A DNA stretch of 64,000 bases from Chitinophaga sp. H8. Its GTDB lineage: Bacteria; Bacteroidota; Bacteroidia; Chitinophagales; Chitinophagaceae. The notes beneath the pieces were generated by a model. The model worked only from the letters and a program-made list of their open reading frames with translations. It had not been told where the DNA came from and searched no databases. Both the position numbers and the translations under genes were made by a program. Where the stretch lies: assembly GCF_040567655.1 (NCBI RefSeq), contig NZ_JBEXAC010000002.1, positions 1,984,001-2,048,000 on the forward strand, written 5' to 3'. Of this stretch, positions 52,372-61,055 are shown piece by piece (positions within the stretch are counted from its first letter, which is position 1; each line of letters starts with the position of its first letter).

Positions 52372-52430
52372 CAAAGTTACAGCAATAAATTCACTTATAA
52401 GTGATTTTTGATCAGAATAACTGTTCTGAT
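52372..52430 (-). promoter_or_regulatory. TA-operon promoter with two palindromic operators
   Basis: The minus strand reads TAACTTTG at 52379-52372, a full match to TAnnTTTG and 15 bases before the toxin ATG. Just upstream lies a perfect 14-base palindrome, TCACTTATAAGTGA (52391-52404), and then ATCAGAA-TAACTG-TTCTGAT (52411-52430), a seven-base inverted repeat. The first palindrome covers the -33 zone, so a bound repressor would block polymerase, as expected for antitoxin autoregulation. Confidence 0.65.
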
Positions 52431-52697
52431 AGTTTGTAAAAGTCCCTTATCTGTTGACTATCAAATACTTCTCTTATACCACATGAGGTGATTCAAAGTT
52501 GTGGAGAATAAGGAATAACACTGACAACAAATCAAAATACATAAAACGGGGTTTTCTATTTCTCATCCAGGAATTTTAGAGAGAGAAATGAGGTTACAAA
52601 CATCAGCTAAGCCTCTTTTAGCCACTTATAGAATAAAAATAAGACCATTTTAAATAATAATAAAAAATACCTTATTTGATAAAGTAACCCTTTAACG
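52431..52697. other. AT-rich intergenic region
   Basis: Part of a 403-base gene-free gap between the toxin operon and the GMC gene, both on the minus strand. It is strongly AT-rich and holds no ORF with coding character and no hairpin. Confidence 0.5.
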
Positions 52698-52735
52698 GCA
52701 ACGTCCCTGACCATATCAATGATCAGGGACGTTGC
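52698..52735 (-). terminator. Hairpin terminator after the GMC oxidoreductase
   Basis: A perfect 13-base stem, GCAACGTCCCTGA with its complement, and a 12-base loop, located 25 bases after the GMC stop codon. On the minus strand the following bases are only moderately T-rich, so it may act as a 3'-end stabiliser as much as a terminator. Confidence 0.6.
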
Positions 52736-52759
52736 TATGATGTTTTAGCATTGCAGTAA

Positions 52760-54460
52760 CTACAGGTCCTGGCGTTTCAGAGCTTTTACAGCGTAGTCGG
52801 CTGCACGGGCAGTAAGCGCCATGTAGGTGAGCGATGGGTTCTGGCAGGCAGAGGAAGTCATACAGGCACCATCGGTAACGAATACATTTTTCACGTTGTG
52901 TACCTGGTTCCATTCATTGAGCATGGAGGTACGCGGATCGCGGCCCATACGTGCCGTACCCATTTCGTGGATCGCAGCACCAGGATAGATCTCGCGGTTG
53001 AAGGGACGAACATTTTTCAGCCCGGCTGCTTCCAGCATATTGGCTGCATCTTCGTTCATGTCTTTTCGCATGAGGCGTTCATTTTCCTTGAACTCACAGT
53101 CTATTTTCAGCACGGGTTGTCCCCAGGCATCTTTTACGCTGTTGTCCAGTGTTACCTGGTTTTCAAAGTAGGGCAGGCATTCTCCGAAGCCCATCAGTCC
53201 CATCTGCCACGGGCCGGGTTCTGTCAGGTAATCTTTATAAGCCTGTCCTATGCCCAGCTCGGCAATACCTCTTGCCCATCCGGAACGGTTGCTGTAGCCG
53301 GTGTAGCCAAAGCCACGCAGGTAGGGCCGTTTATCTCCGTGAACATTTCTGAAGCGCGGAATATAGAACCCGGCGGGTCGTTGTCCATAGTAGTATTTAT
53401 CCGCGAATTCGTCGGAAGTACCGCTGGCGCCTGCATGGAAATGGTGGTCCATCAGGTAGTGTCCCAGGATACCATGGTCATTGCCCAGGCCTTGCGGAAA
53501 GCGGTTGGACGTAGAGTTCATCAGTACAAATGTGCTCCACAGGGCAGAGGCGTTAACGAATATGATGCGGGCATAATATTCCACCATTTCTTTGGTATGC
53601 TTATCTATCACCCTTACGCCGGTGGCCTTGCCTTTACTTTCATCATAAATGATGGAGTTGACAATAGAATCCGGGCGGAGGGAGAGATTACCTGTTTTTA
53701 CAGCAGCGGGAAGGGTAGACGACTGGGTGCTGAAGTAGGCGCCAAACGGGCAGCCACGGCTGCAGCGGTCCCGGTTCTGGCATTTGCCCCGGTCGCCGAT
53801 AGGTTGCGTAAGATTGGCCGTACGGAAAATGGTCATCTTCCTGCCGGGGAAAGTGGTTTCTATCCTGCCTTTCACCGCTTTTTCAAAGCAGTTCATTTCC
53901 ATCGGTGGCTGGAATACGCCATCGGGGAGGTGAGGGATGCCCTCTGCCTGTCCGCTGATGCCTGCAAAAGCCTCCACGTGCGAGTACCAGGGAGCCAGGT
54001 CTTTGTACCGGATGGGCCAGTCTATGCCTTTGCCATCTTTGAGATTGGCTTCAAAGTCAAGATCGCTCCAGCGCAGGGAGCCCCGGCCCCACATGATGGA
54101 ACGCCCACCTACAATATCCGGCCGTGCCCAGTCAAACCGTTTGACTTCTGTATAAGGACTGTCGGTATCTTTCATCCAGTAGCTTTCATTAAACTCGGAG
54201 TATACCCCTGTACGTAATACGAAAGGATGTTCTTTTTTCTGTTCGGGCGTAGTGGCGCCACGGTGTGGTACTTCCCAGGGAGCTTTGGTGGCATGCTCGT
54301 AGTCCTTAATATGTTCCAGCTGCCGGCCCCGGTCCAGCATCAATACTTTCAGTCCTTTTTCGCACAGCTCTTTCGCTGCCCATCCACCACTGATACCTGA
54401 GCCGATAACGATGGCATCAAACGTGTTCGCGTCTTTTGCGTTGAGATTTAAGTTGATCAT
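52760..54460 (-). CDS. GMC-family FAD-dependent oxidoreductase
   Basis: A 566-residue flavoenzyme. The FAD-binding Rossmann motif FDAIVIGSGISGGWAAKEL is at about 14-33, followed by LMLDRGRQLEH. VGGRSIMWGRGSLRWSDLDF matches GMC signature 1. CxxxxxCxxGCPFGAYFSTQ is the cysteine-bearing loop seen in the bacterial glucose-methanol-choline branch. The C-terminal active site IHEMGTARMGRDP and TDGACMTSSACQNPSLTYMA carries the catalytic His. Relatives oxidise sugars or alcohols with a small gluconate-dehydrogenase-type subunit 3, not found here. Confidence 0.94.
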   Translation of the reverse strand: MINLNLNAKDANTFDAIVIGSGISGGWAAKELCEKGLKVLMLDRGRQLEHIKDYEHATKAPWEVPHRGATTPEQKKEHPFVLRTGVYSEFNESYWMKDTDSPYTEVKRFDWARPDIVGGRSIMWGRGSLRWSDLDFEANLKDGKGIDWPIRYKDLAPWYSHVEAFAGISGQAEGIPHLPDGVFQPPMEMNCFEKAVKGRIETTFPGRKMTIFRTANLTQPIGDRGKCQNRDRCSRGCPFGAYFSTQSSTLPAAVKTGNLSLRPDSIVNSIIYDESKGKATGVRVIDKHTKEMVEYYARIIFVNASALWSTFVLMNSTSNRFPQGLGNDHGILGHYLMDHHFHAGASGTSDEFADKYYYGQRPAGFYIPRFRNVHGDKRPYLRGFGYTGYSNRSGWARGIAELGIGQAYKDYLTEPGPWQMGLMGFGECLPYFENQVTLDNSVKDAWGQPVLKIDCEFKENERLMRKDMNEDAANMLEAAGLKNVRPFNREIYPGAAIHEMGTARMGRDPRTSMLNEWNQVHNVKNVFVTDGACMTSSACQNPSLTYMALTARAADYAVKALKRQDL

Positions 54461-54580
54461 ATCCTTATATTATTGAACCTGGTGAGGAAAATAATAAAAT
54501 ATCGAAGGAAACTGCAAATTTTTGGACGGTTGGAATAATAGCGGTATAAGTGTTAAATTGTATGGTATAAAAAATACTGC

Positions 54581-55048
54581 ATGCGAACCTTATTTTGTGG
54601 CCTTGTGCTGGCCTTTTCCTGTTTGACGATGCGCGCACAAACCGCTGGGGACTCTATTAAAATGACGATCGACAACCTGTTTGCCGCGGTGCGTGCCTCC
54701 GATAGTGCCGCATTGATGGCGTGTTTTACACCCGATGCGATCTTACAGACGATCGTGAAGGATAAGGAAGGCAACCTGAATGTACATTCCGTTGGTGTGG
54801 CGTCTTTTGTGTCTATGGTGGGTAATCTGCCCAAAGGGGCGGGAGATGAGCGGATCCAGTATGATATGATAAAAATAGATGTGCCCCTGGCTACTGTATG
54901 GACACCTTACCTTTTTTATTATAGAGGGAAATTTTCTCATTGTGGGGTCAACTCCTTTCAGCTGGTAAGGTTAGACACGGGCTGGAAAGTGCAGTATATC
55001 ATCGATACCCGGCGTAAAGACAACTGCATTGGTGAAAAGGGAAAATGA
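54581..55048 (+). CDS. Secreted SnoaL/NTF2-like protein
   Basis: A 155-residue protein with signal peptide ending LTMRAQ. The cone-shaped NTF2-like fold shows IDNLFAAVRASDSAALMACF, TPDAILQTIV, and the strand pair TPYLFYYRGKFSHCGVNSFQ, LVRLDTGWKVQYIIDTRR. This fold appears in lumazine-like cyclases, isomerases and ligand-binding proteins. Function unknown. It is divergent from the GMC gene and 42 bp upstream of a VOC gene. Confidence 0.87.
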   Translation: MRTLFCGLVLAFSCLTMRAQTAGDSIKMTIDNLFAAVRASDSAALMACFTPDAILQTIVKDKEGNLNVHSVGVASFVSMVGNLPKGAGDERIQYDMIKIDVPLATVWTPYLFYYRGKFSHCGVNSFQLVRLDTGWKVQYIIDTRRKDNCIGEKGK

Positions 55049-55090
55049 AGCCGCGCCCGGCCTGTTATACGATTATTTAAAATCAATTAT

Positions 55091-55486
55091 ATGGAAAAAC
55101 AATTCTTCCCCGGCTCCATCGTATCTGCGGATATTACGGTGCCGGATGCCGGTGCCCTGAAAGATTTTTATACCCAGGTGATCGGGTGGCAAACAGAAAA
55201 CATGCCCATGAAAGATGAAACGGGCGACTATGCCGATTTTATTATGAAAGACACGGCGGGCAACTGGGTAGGTGGGGTATGCCATGCCAGAGGGGGCAAC
55301 AGCGATCTGCCGCCGCAGTGGATCGTGTATGTAAATGTAGCCGATGTATTGCAGAGCATAGAAAAATGCCAGCAACTGGGTGGAAAAGTATTGAAAGAAT
55401 CAAAGAATGAAGACGGGATCACCGCTTATGCGCTTATCCAGGACCCTGTAGGGGCGATTATTGCGATCACCCGGATGCATACCTGA
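55091..55486 (+). CDS. VOC-superfamily (glyoxalase-like) protein
   Basis: A 131-residue protein with the VOC layout: IVSADITVPDAGALKDFYTQ, NMPMKDETGDYADFIM, WIVYVNVADVLQSIEKCQQL, GGKVLKESKN and AYALIQDPVGAIIAIT. It lies convergent to an ECF42-type sigma gene; VOC and DGPF proteins are frequent targets or neighbours of that sigma group, though here the strand is opposite. Confidence 0.92.
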   Translation: MEKQFFPGSIVSADITVPDAGALKDFYTQVIGWQTENMPMKDETGDYADFIMKDTAGNWVGGVCHARGGNSDLPPQWIVYVNVADVLQSIEKCQQLGGKVLKESKNEDGITAYALIQDPVGAIIAITRMHT

Positions 55487-55557
55487 GTGCAGCAGGCCTC
55501 ATACCGGGTAACTTTGCGCCCAAAATCATCCGCTGACAAGTCAGGAATAACCCCCGT

Positions 55558-56838
55558 TCAGGAGGCCCCACACCGGGTTACCATTTTTTGCAGGAACTTT
55601 TTATCGAGCGGTGCTACGGCCAGCTCCAGTGCAAGCTGATAGGCACTCCTCGCTTTGTCAAACAGCCCCATTCTTCTATACAGATCCCCCTTGGCAGCGG
55701 GGAAAAGAAACGCTTTTTCCAATGCCGCCCTTTTTTCCAGTAACTCAATTTTTTTGATGCCCGCCGTCGTATTTTGAAGGTAGCTTTCCGCAATGATACG
55801 GTTCAGCGCGATATAGGGAGAATCAGGCTCCAGCACTTCCAGCTGCTGGTACAGGAACACGATTTTTTTCCAGTCGGTAGCCGCAAAAGTAGCGGCGGTG
55901 CAATGCAGGGAGGAGATCATCGCTTCCAGGTGAAAACGGCTGAGTGTATCCGATGCCGTAGCATTACTGAGATAATAAAACCCTTCTGCGATAAACACCT
56001 GATGCCACTGGCTGCGGTCCTGTTCTTCCAGCGTAAGCCACTCGCCGTCCTGGCTCAGGCGTGCCGGAAACCGGGAGAGGTTAAAAAACAGGAGGGCCAG
56101 CAGGGCATGTGTTTCGTGTGGCGTAGTATTGTTTGCATGCAGTAGCAGCTTGGCCAGCCGGATGGCTTCATAACACAGGTCGTTATTGATCCCCGCTTTG
56201 CCCCGCGTAGTTTTATAACCTTCGTTAAAGGTGAGGTAAAGGATGGTATGTAGGGTGCTGAGCTGTTTGGCCGACTGATAACTGCCTGGCTCCTGCAAAA
56301 CATGACCCAGGCCCTTCAGGGAGAGCTTGCAGCGGGTCAGCGCTTTTTTTACAGCTTCGGCCTTCATCAACAGGGCATTGGCCAGCTCCGGCACCCCAAA
56401 TCCGCAGAGGATATGCAGGGTGAGGAGGATGTTGTTCCGGACAGAAAAGCCCGGCTGGCAGCAGGCTACCAGCAGCTTGAACTGGCTGTCCTGAATGGCG
56501 TGGTCCGACAGATCAGGATCCTCTATATGCTCATCCGCCGTGGCTTCATACCCCGGTGGTAATCCCTGCGTTTTATGCGCTCTTTTAAAAGTGTTGATGG
56601 CTTTATTTTTGGCTACCTGCATCAGCCATCCGGAAGGGTTGTCCGGAATACCGGCAAAACGCCATCTGATAAGTGCTGTTTCAAAGGTATCCTGTATCAC
56701 GTCCAGCACCAGGTCTATCTGGTGCAAGCCAAACATGCGCGACAGCACGGCGGCCATCTTTCCCGAGTTTTCCCGGAAAAGATGGGCCGTGAGCTGGTGA
56801 AGGTGCTGGTCAGGATCGTTATTGCCCGGGTGCATCAT
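55558..56838 (-). CDS. ECF42-type sigma factor with C-terminal TPR-like domain
   Basis: A 426-residue sigma. The N-terminal third carries region 2 (QIDLVLDVIQDTFETALIRW, PSGWLMQVAKNKAINTFKRA) and region 4 (LLTLHILCGFGVPELANALL, MKAEAVKKALTRCKLSLKGL). The rest is a helical extension (DUF6596/TPR-like) with ALNRIIAESYLQNTTAGIKK and DLYRRMGLFDKARSAYQLAL. That combination, plus a directly upstream DGPF/YCII gene overlapping by 20 bases, defines the ECF42 group. These sigmas have no FecR partner and are thought to be controlled by their own extension. Confidence 0.93.
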   Translation of the reverse strand: MMHPGNNDPDQHLHQLTAHLFRENSGKMAAVLSRMFGLHQIDLVLDVIQDTFETALIRWRFAGIPDNPSGWLMQVAKNKAINTFKRAHKTQGLPPGYEATADEHIEDPDLSDHAIQDSQFKLLVACCQPGFSVRNNILLTLHILCGFGVPELANALLMKAEAVKKALTRCKLSLKGLGHVLQEPGSYQSAKQLSTLHTILYLTFNEGYKTTRGKAGINNDLCYEAIRLAKLLLHANNTTPHETHALLALLFFNLSRFPARLSQDGEWLTLEEQDRSQWHQVFIAEGFYYLSNATASDTLSRFHLEAMISSLHCTAATFAATDWKKIVFLYQQLEVLEPDSPYIALNRIIAESYLQNTTAGIKKIELLEKRAALEKAFLFPAAKGDLYRRMGLFDKARSAYQLALELAVAPLDKKFLQKMVTRCGAS

Positions 56839-57175
56839 CTACCGGCATTATTTCCCTGATCTCCAAAGTAGCGCCCGCCATCAAAGCCGGGCAGCCTTTG
56901 GCAATCTCCGTAGCTGCTGCCAGCGATGTGGCCCGTAAAAAGTAATACCCACTGATGCATTCCTTGCTCTCCACAAAAGGCCCGTCTGTAACGATCTTAT
57001 CCTTTCCTTTGATCACCGTACCTTCCTGCATCAACGGATTACTGCTGCTGAAATGACCGCTGTTGACCAGTGCTTCTACCCATTGAATATGTCTTTCAAT
57101 GTCTTCCTGCATTTCCTGAGGTGTCATGGTGCCATAATCCGCATTTTCCCGGATCAGCATTAAAAATTCTTTCAT
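56819..57175 (-). CDS. YCII/DGPF-domain protein
   Basis: A 118-residue dimeric alpha-beta-barrel-type protein. It shows the family opening KEFLMLIRENADYGTMTPQE, the TVIKGKDKIVTDGPFVESKE segment with the DGPF signature, and GYYFLRATSLAAATEIAKGC with EIREIMPV at the end. These proteins are the usual genomic partners of ECF42 sigmas and are probably among their targets. Stop overlaps the sigma start by 20 bases, so translation is coupled. Confidence 0.95.
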   Translation of the reverse strand: MKEFLMLIRENADYGTMTPQEMQEDIERHIQWVEALVNSGHFSSSNPLMQEGTVIKGKDKIVTDGPFVESKECISGYYFLRATSLAAATEIAKGCPALMAGATLEIREIMPVDDAPGQ

Positions 57176-57268
57176 AGCCTACAATTATCTGTTAAAAATG
57201 ATGGTTTGCCTACATGACAAACGAATCAGGCATTTAGGGACAAAAGAAATAGAAATAGTTGAGTATAC

Positions 57269-58006
57269 TTATAACCAGCCATATTTTTCAATCAGCCGGT
57301 CTTTTTGACTGCGCGATACAGGCATCTGGTCGCCGGTGATCATGGTCAGCATATTTTCGTTCCGGTTAAAGGACCTGACCAGATTGAGGTTGATGATATA
57401 TTGCCGGTGGATGCGCAGGAAATATTGTTCTTCCAATACCTCCTGGATATCTTTCAGTTTACGGGTGATCAGCATTTTGCTGCCGTCATGCAATACCAGG
57501 TTGGAGTAATTACCGGATGCTTCTGCAAACACAATATCCTTGATATCAATAAAGGTGACGTTGTATTGGCCTGGTATGGCGATCTTGGTAATATGACCCT
57601 GGCGAAGCTGCTGCTTAAGGTTTTGCAATTGGCCACTTTGCAGGCGATGTTGTTTTGCTGCCCGCACAATTACAGCGTCCAGCTCCTCTTTGTTTACCGG
57701 CTTTACCAGGTAATCCAATGCACTAAAACGGAATGCCTTGATTGCAAATTGATTATATGCCGTGGCAAATACTACCTGGAAATCGGGATGCGGTATTTTT
57801 TCCAGTAATTCAAACCCATTCATCCGGGGCATTTCAATGTCAAGAAATAATAAGTCGGGCTGAAGCTGTGCGATCTCTGCTAATGCCTTGACCGGACTGG
57901 TAAAGGTGCCCACCACTACTACCTGGTCATATGCTTGTAGCATTAATTTCATGCTTTCTATGCTGTCTGTTTCATCATCTATCAGCACGGTGCGAATGGT
58001 ATTCAT
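57269..58006 (-). CDS. LytTR-family response regulator
   Basis: A 245-residue regulator. The ATG at 58006 is chosen over an upstream start that overlaps the kinase gene. The receiver has VLIDDE (10-12), phospho-acceptor Asp56 (LLFLDIEMPRMNG), VVFATAYNQFAI and LVKPVNKEE. The LytTR domain (about 145-245) shows NVTFIDIKDIVFAEASGNYS, KMLITRKLKDIQEVL and FLRIHRQYIINLNLVRSFNR. It lies 10 bp downstream of a TPR histidine kinase. Confidence 0.95.
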   Translation of the reverse strand: MNTIRTVLIDDETDSIESMKLMLQAYDQVVVVGTFTSPVKALAEIAQLQPDLLFLDIEMPRMNGFELLEKIPHPDFQVVFATAYNQFAIKAFRFSALDYLVKPVNKEELDAVIVRAAKQHRLQSGQLQNLKQQLRQGHITKIAIPGQYNVTFIDIKDIVFAEASGNYSNLVLHDGSKMLITRKLKDIQEVLEEQYFLRIHRQYIINLNLVRSFNRNENMLTMITGDQMPVSRSQKDRLIEKYGWL

Positions 58007-58016
58007 GGTGTTGTTT

Positions 58017-60164
58017 TTATACAGGTATTTTAATGATAACCTCCGTGCCAGCCGGGGTGCCATTATGATACAGGTCGATAATGGTGACGGATGTAGTAAT
58101 GTTATATTTCTGGTTGATAAGTTCCAGGCGTTCGTTGGTGATGTTCATGCCAAAGGATTTATGGATCACCGCCGATTTGCTCTTGAGCTCAGCAGCTTTA
58201 ATACGCCCCACACCGTTATCTTTGATCGATGCAATCAATACCTCCTCCTTTTCCGAAAGGTGTATTTCTATCTTCCCGCCTTCTTCCTTGTGCATTAACC
58301 CATGCCATATGGCGTTTTCAATATAAGGCTGGATCAGCATAGGGGGCAGCTCGATATAATCGATATCAATGCTGTTATCTACTACAATTTCATAGCGCAG
58401 CTTATCTTTAAAGCGCATGGCTTCCATATCCATATACAGTCCTAACGATTCCAGCTCCTGTTGCAAAGTGATGCGCTCACTTTTGGAGTTTTCCAGCACC
58501 AGGCGCATCAGCCGGGAGAATTTGGAGAGGTATTCAGTGGCGGAAGCACTATCGTTTTTGGCGGCATACAGGCGTATGGAATTAAGGCAATTAAAAATGA
58601 AGTGTGGGTTCATTTGTGAACGTAACGAACTTAATGCGGCATCGCTCATCTTACTTTGAAATGCAGCAGCGGTACGCTCCTGTTCTGCCTTTTCCTTTGC
58701 CAGTTCTGCTTTCAGCCTGGCTTGCTGCACTTTGTTCCTGTAAAAGAAAAAGCCGCCGATACCTGCCAGCAGCAATAAGCCGGCAAGACTGTATAGCCAT
58801 TGCTGTTGCAGTTTGGCCTTGCCAAGTTGGTTGATGTATTTTAAAGAATCCGCTTTTTTGTCGTAACCATACTGCATAGCCTGCCGCATCAGCTCCTGCT
58901 TCGTCTGGTCATTCTGGATACTGTCCCGTACCAATACATACTCCTGGTATCTTAACAGGGCGGTACTGTAATCTCCCGATAATGCCAATGCTTCCGACAG
59001 TAACCTGAGGTTGTCTTTGATACTTTCCGGTTGATGGATCTCCCTGGATAGTGCCAAAGACCGGGAAAAGTTGCTGATGGCCAGCTTCAGATACGCTGCT
59101 TTGCTTTTTACAACCGGATTACCGGCCGAAGGCCGGATACTGTCATTTTTGGCATTGTCAAGATAGACCCAGCCTATGTTCTGGAGATTATCTACTTCCA
59201 ATGTAACCTGCCCTGCTGCCTTGCTTTGTTCCAATCCCCTGTTATACCATTCTAAAGCAGCGGTATAGTTGCCCTGCATTTTGTACACATTCCCTATATT
59301 ACCAGTATTTCGTGCCACCCCTGTTTTGTCGTCCATCTCCTGGTAGATAGCCAGCGCTTGCTGATAGCTGCTCAGGGCCTCCGGATAACGTTTCTTGTCA
59401 AAAAGGATATTGGCGATATTCCCATTATTAAGGGCAATTAATTCCAGGTTATCAATCTCTTTGGCAATGGCGAGACTTTTTAAATAGTATTCCAGCGCCA
59501 TATCATTATTGGCGGATCCTTCCTGTGCAAAATAAGTGTTGGCCACATTATTCAGGGCAGCAGCCATGCCGTATTTATCCTGTATTTTCTCGAACTGCCT
59601 TAATGTTTTGAAGTTGTATTCCTGCGCTTTGGCATAATTACTCATACTTTGATAATTGATGCTGATATGAAACAGCGCAATACCAATATTTCTCTGCGCT
59701 CCATCAGCTTCATATTGTTTCAGTGATTGCAGCTGGTAATCCAGCGCCTGCTGATACTTGCCCTGCTGCTGATAAATGATGGCCAGGTTGCCCAGGCAGG
59801 CGGCGATCCCTTTTTTGTTATGCCGCTGTTTAAAGATCTCCAGTGCCCGGTTATTGAATATAATGGCAGAATCAGCCAATGCCCGCGCATCAAACTGACC
59901 GGCTATATCAAACAAGGTCCAGGCAATTTCTTCCTGCCACTGCATTTGCGTTGCCAGCAAAAGGGCTGAACGGGCATACCCCATCCCTTCCTCATATTTC
60001 CCGGCTTCATTACTCCATTTGCTCAATGACATAAATATTTTCACTTTGCTGCTGTCCGACCGGGTGGCTGCAAGCTCATGCAACAGGCTGTCGATCTGCT
60101 TTTGCCCTGTGGCTGCTTGCGACCAGCATACTAACAATACGATAAGTAAACATCTGGGGAACAT
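58017..60164 (-). CDS. TPR-containing LytS-type sensor histidine kinase
   Basis: A 715-residue kinase with signal peptide ending SQAATGQ. The periplasmic part (about 25-440) is a stack of tetratricopeptide repeats such as CLGNLAIIYQQQGKYQQALD, NNGNIANILFDKKRYPEALS and NTGNIGNVYKMQGNYTAALE. A single helix (WLYSLAGLLLLAGIGGFFFY) leads to a coiled linker and a His_kinase domain with SLRSQMNPHFIFNCLNSIRL (acceptor His), IELPPMLIQPYIENAIWHGL and DNGVGRIKAAELKS. The TPR stack probably senses a protein or peptide partner in the periplasm. It is co-transcribed with the LytTR gene. Confidence 0.95.
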   Translation of the reverse strand: MFPRCLLIVLLVCWSQAATGQKQIDSLLHELAATRSDSSKVKIFMSLSKWSNEAGKYEEGMGYARSALLLATQMQWQEEIAWTLFDIAGQFDARALADSAIIFNNRALEIFKQRHNKKGIAACLGNLAIIYQQQGKYQQALDYQLQSLKQYEADGAQRNIGIALFHISINYQSMSNYAKAQEYNFKTLRQFEKIQDKYGMAAALNNVANTYFAQEGSANNDMALEYYLKSLAIAKEIDNLELIALNNGNIANILFDKKRYPEALSSYQQALAIYQEMDDKTGVARNTGNIGNVYKMQGNYTAALEWYNRGLEQSKAAGQVTLEVDNLQNIGWVYLDNAKNDSIRPSAGNPVVKSKAAYLKLAISNFSRSLALSREIHQPESIKDNLRLLSEALALSGDYSTALLRYQEYVLVRDSIQNDQTKQELMRQAMQYGYDKKADSLKYINQLGKAKLQQQWLYSLAGLLLLAGIGGFFFYRNKVQQARLKAELAKEKAEQERTAAAFQSKMSDAALSSLRSQMNPHFIFNCLNSIRLYAAKNDSASATEYLSKFSRLMRLVLENSKSERITLQQELESLGLYMDMEAMRFKDKLRYEIVVDNSIDIDYIELPPMLIQPYIENAIWHGLMHKEEGGKIEIHLSEKEEVLIASIKDNGVGRIKAAELKSKSAVIHKSFGMNITNERLELINQKYNITTSVTIIDLYHNGTPAGTEVIIKIPV

Positions 60165-60423
60165 GGGGTTTGGATTTTTCTTTACTGAAGTTAATCAATA
60201 TCGGAACGCAATCATAGCCCACATTGTACCAATTGCAGGAATGGGTGTATAAATGGGAGTAAGCCCTGTTTTAATAAGGTCTGTCCGGTAACCCGGCCCC
60301 CCGTTTTGCTGCTGCTCATACACCAAAACCAGTCATTCATACAATCAGCGTTTTTCTGAGCAGGTAATGGCGATAGTTTCGGGGGGATAATAAATATTCA
60401 ACATCCCCAAATCTCAAATTGTT

Positions 60424-61038
60424 ATGAAACCGATTTATGTAGCCTTTATCTTCTTTTTATTTGCTGCCTGCAAGTCCTGGCAGCCAGTTACCACAGATGC
60501 AGGTACAACTGTGCCGCGTAGCCGCCCGGTAGTATACCAGGACAATAACGGCCCTAATACCAGACCGGTAAAAGACAACGAAATATTTATCGCCCCACTG
60601 AATGGACAACTGCCCAATGGTAATTATTATATCGTCAATGTAAAAAGCGGTCTGGCACTGGAAGGCTCGGTGTCTGATAAGTCGGATATGGGACTGAAGC
60701 AATTGGAAAAAGGAAATGCACGGCAGGTTTTTGCTGTCCGGCAACAGCAGGGCAAATACCGGATCTCCATGGCTGGGGCGCATCACCTGCAACTCGTTTG
60801 TTACTGCGGTGGTGGATATGACCAGATGATCCTGAGTAACGAAAACAGGGATATGGCTTATAAAATTATTCATGCCGGAAATAATGAATGGCTTTTATCA
60901 TTTACCGCTCAGTTGGGGAACTATGTATGCGTGAAGAAATATCAATCCGCAGCGTATACCCGTGTGGCAATGGGGGCGCAACTGAGAACCGGAGAATACC
61001 GCTGGAAATTTATTCCTGAAAATGAGATGAGTTTTTAA
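60424..61038 (+). CDS. Lipoprotein with ricin-B-lectin-like beta-trefoil domain
   Basis: A 204-residue lipoprotein with lipobox FAAC (Cys16). After a Pro/Asn-rich linker, residues about 60-204 resemble a beta-trefoil: LPNGNYYIVNVKSGLALEGS, RQVFAVRQQQGKYRISMAGA, YKIIHAGNNEWLLSFTAQLG, GEYRWKFIPENE. The QxF/W-ending repeats are like ricin-B lectin domains, though classic QxW is incomplete. It may bind carbohydrate at the cell surface. First of three co-directional secreted-protein genes with 17 and 19 bp gaps. Confidence 0.72.
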   Translation: MKPIYVAFIFFLFAACKSWQPVTTDAGTTVPRSRPVVYQDNNGPNTRPVKDNEIFIAPLNGQLPNGNYYIVNVKSGLALEGSVSDKSDMGLKQLEKGNARQVFAVRQQQGKYRISMAGAHHLQLVCYCGGGYDQMILSNENRDMAYKIIHAGNNEWLLSFTAQLGNYVCVKKYQSAAYTRVAMGAQLRTGEYRWKFIPENEMSF

Positions 61039-61055
61039 CCCTAAAAATTAATACC

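Noticed and set aside
52898..54217. 439-codon plus-strand frame
   Set aside because: It is antisense to the GMC oxidoreductase, whose FAD and active-site motifs are unmistakable; the antisense product has no recognisable features.
57216..57244. Pair of TTTGTC elements upstream of the DGPF gene as a fourth copy of the tandem-repeat promoter
   Set aside because: Spacing is 23 bp, the G after TTTGTC is missing, and no TTTG lies 44 bp downstream; it fits an ordinary -33/-7 arrangement better.
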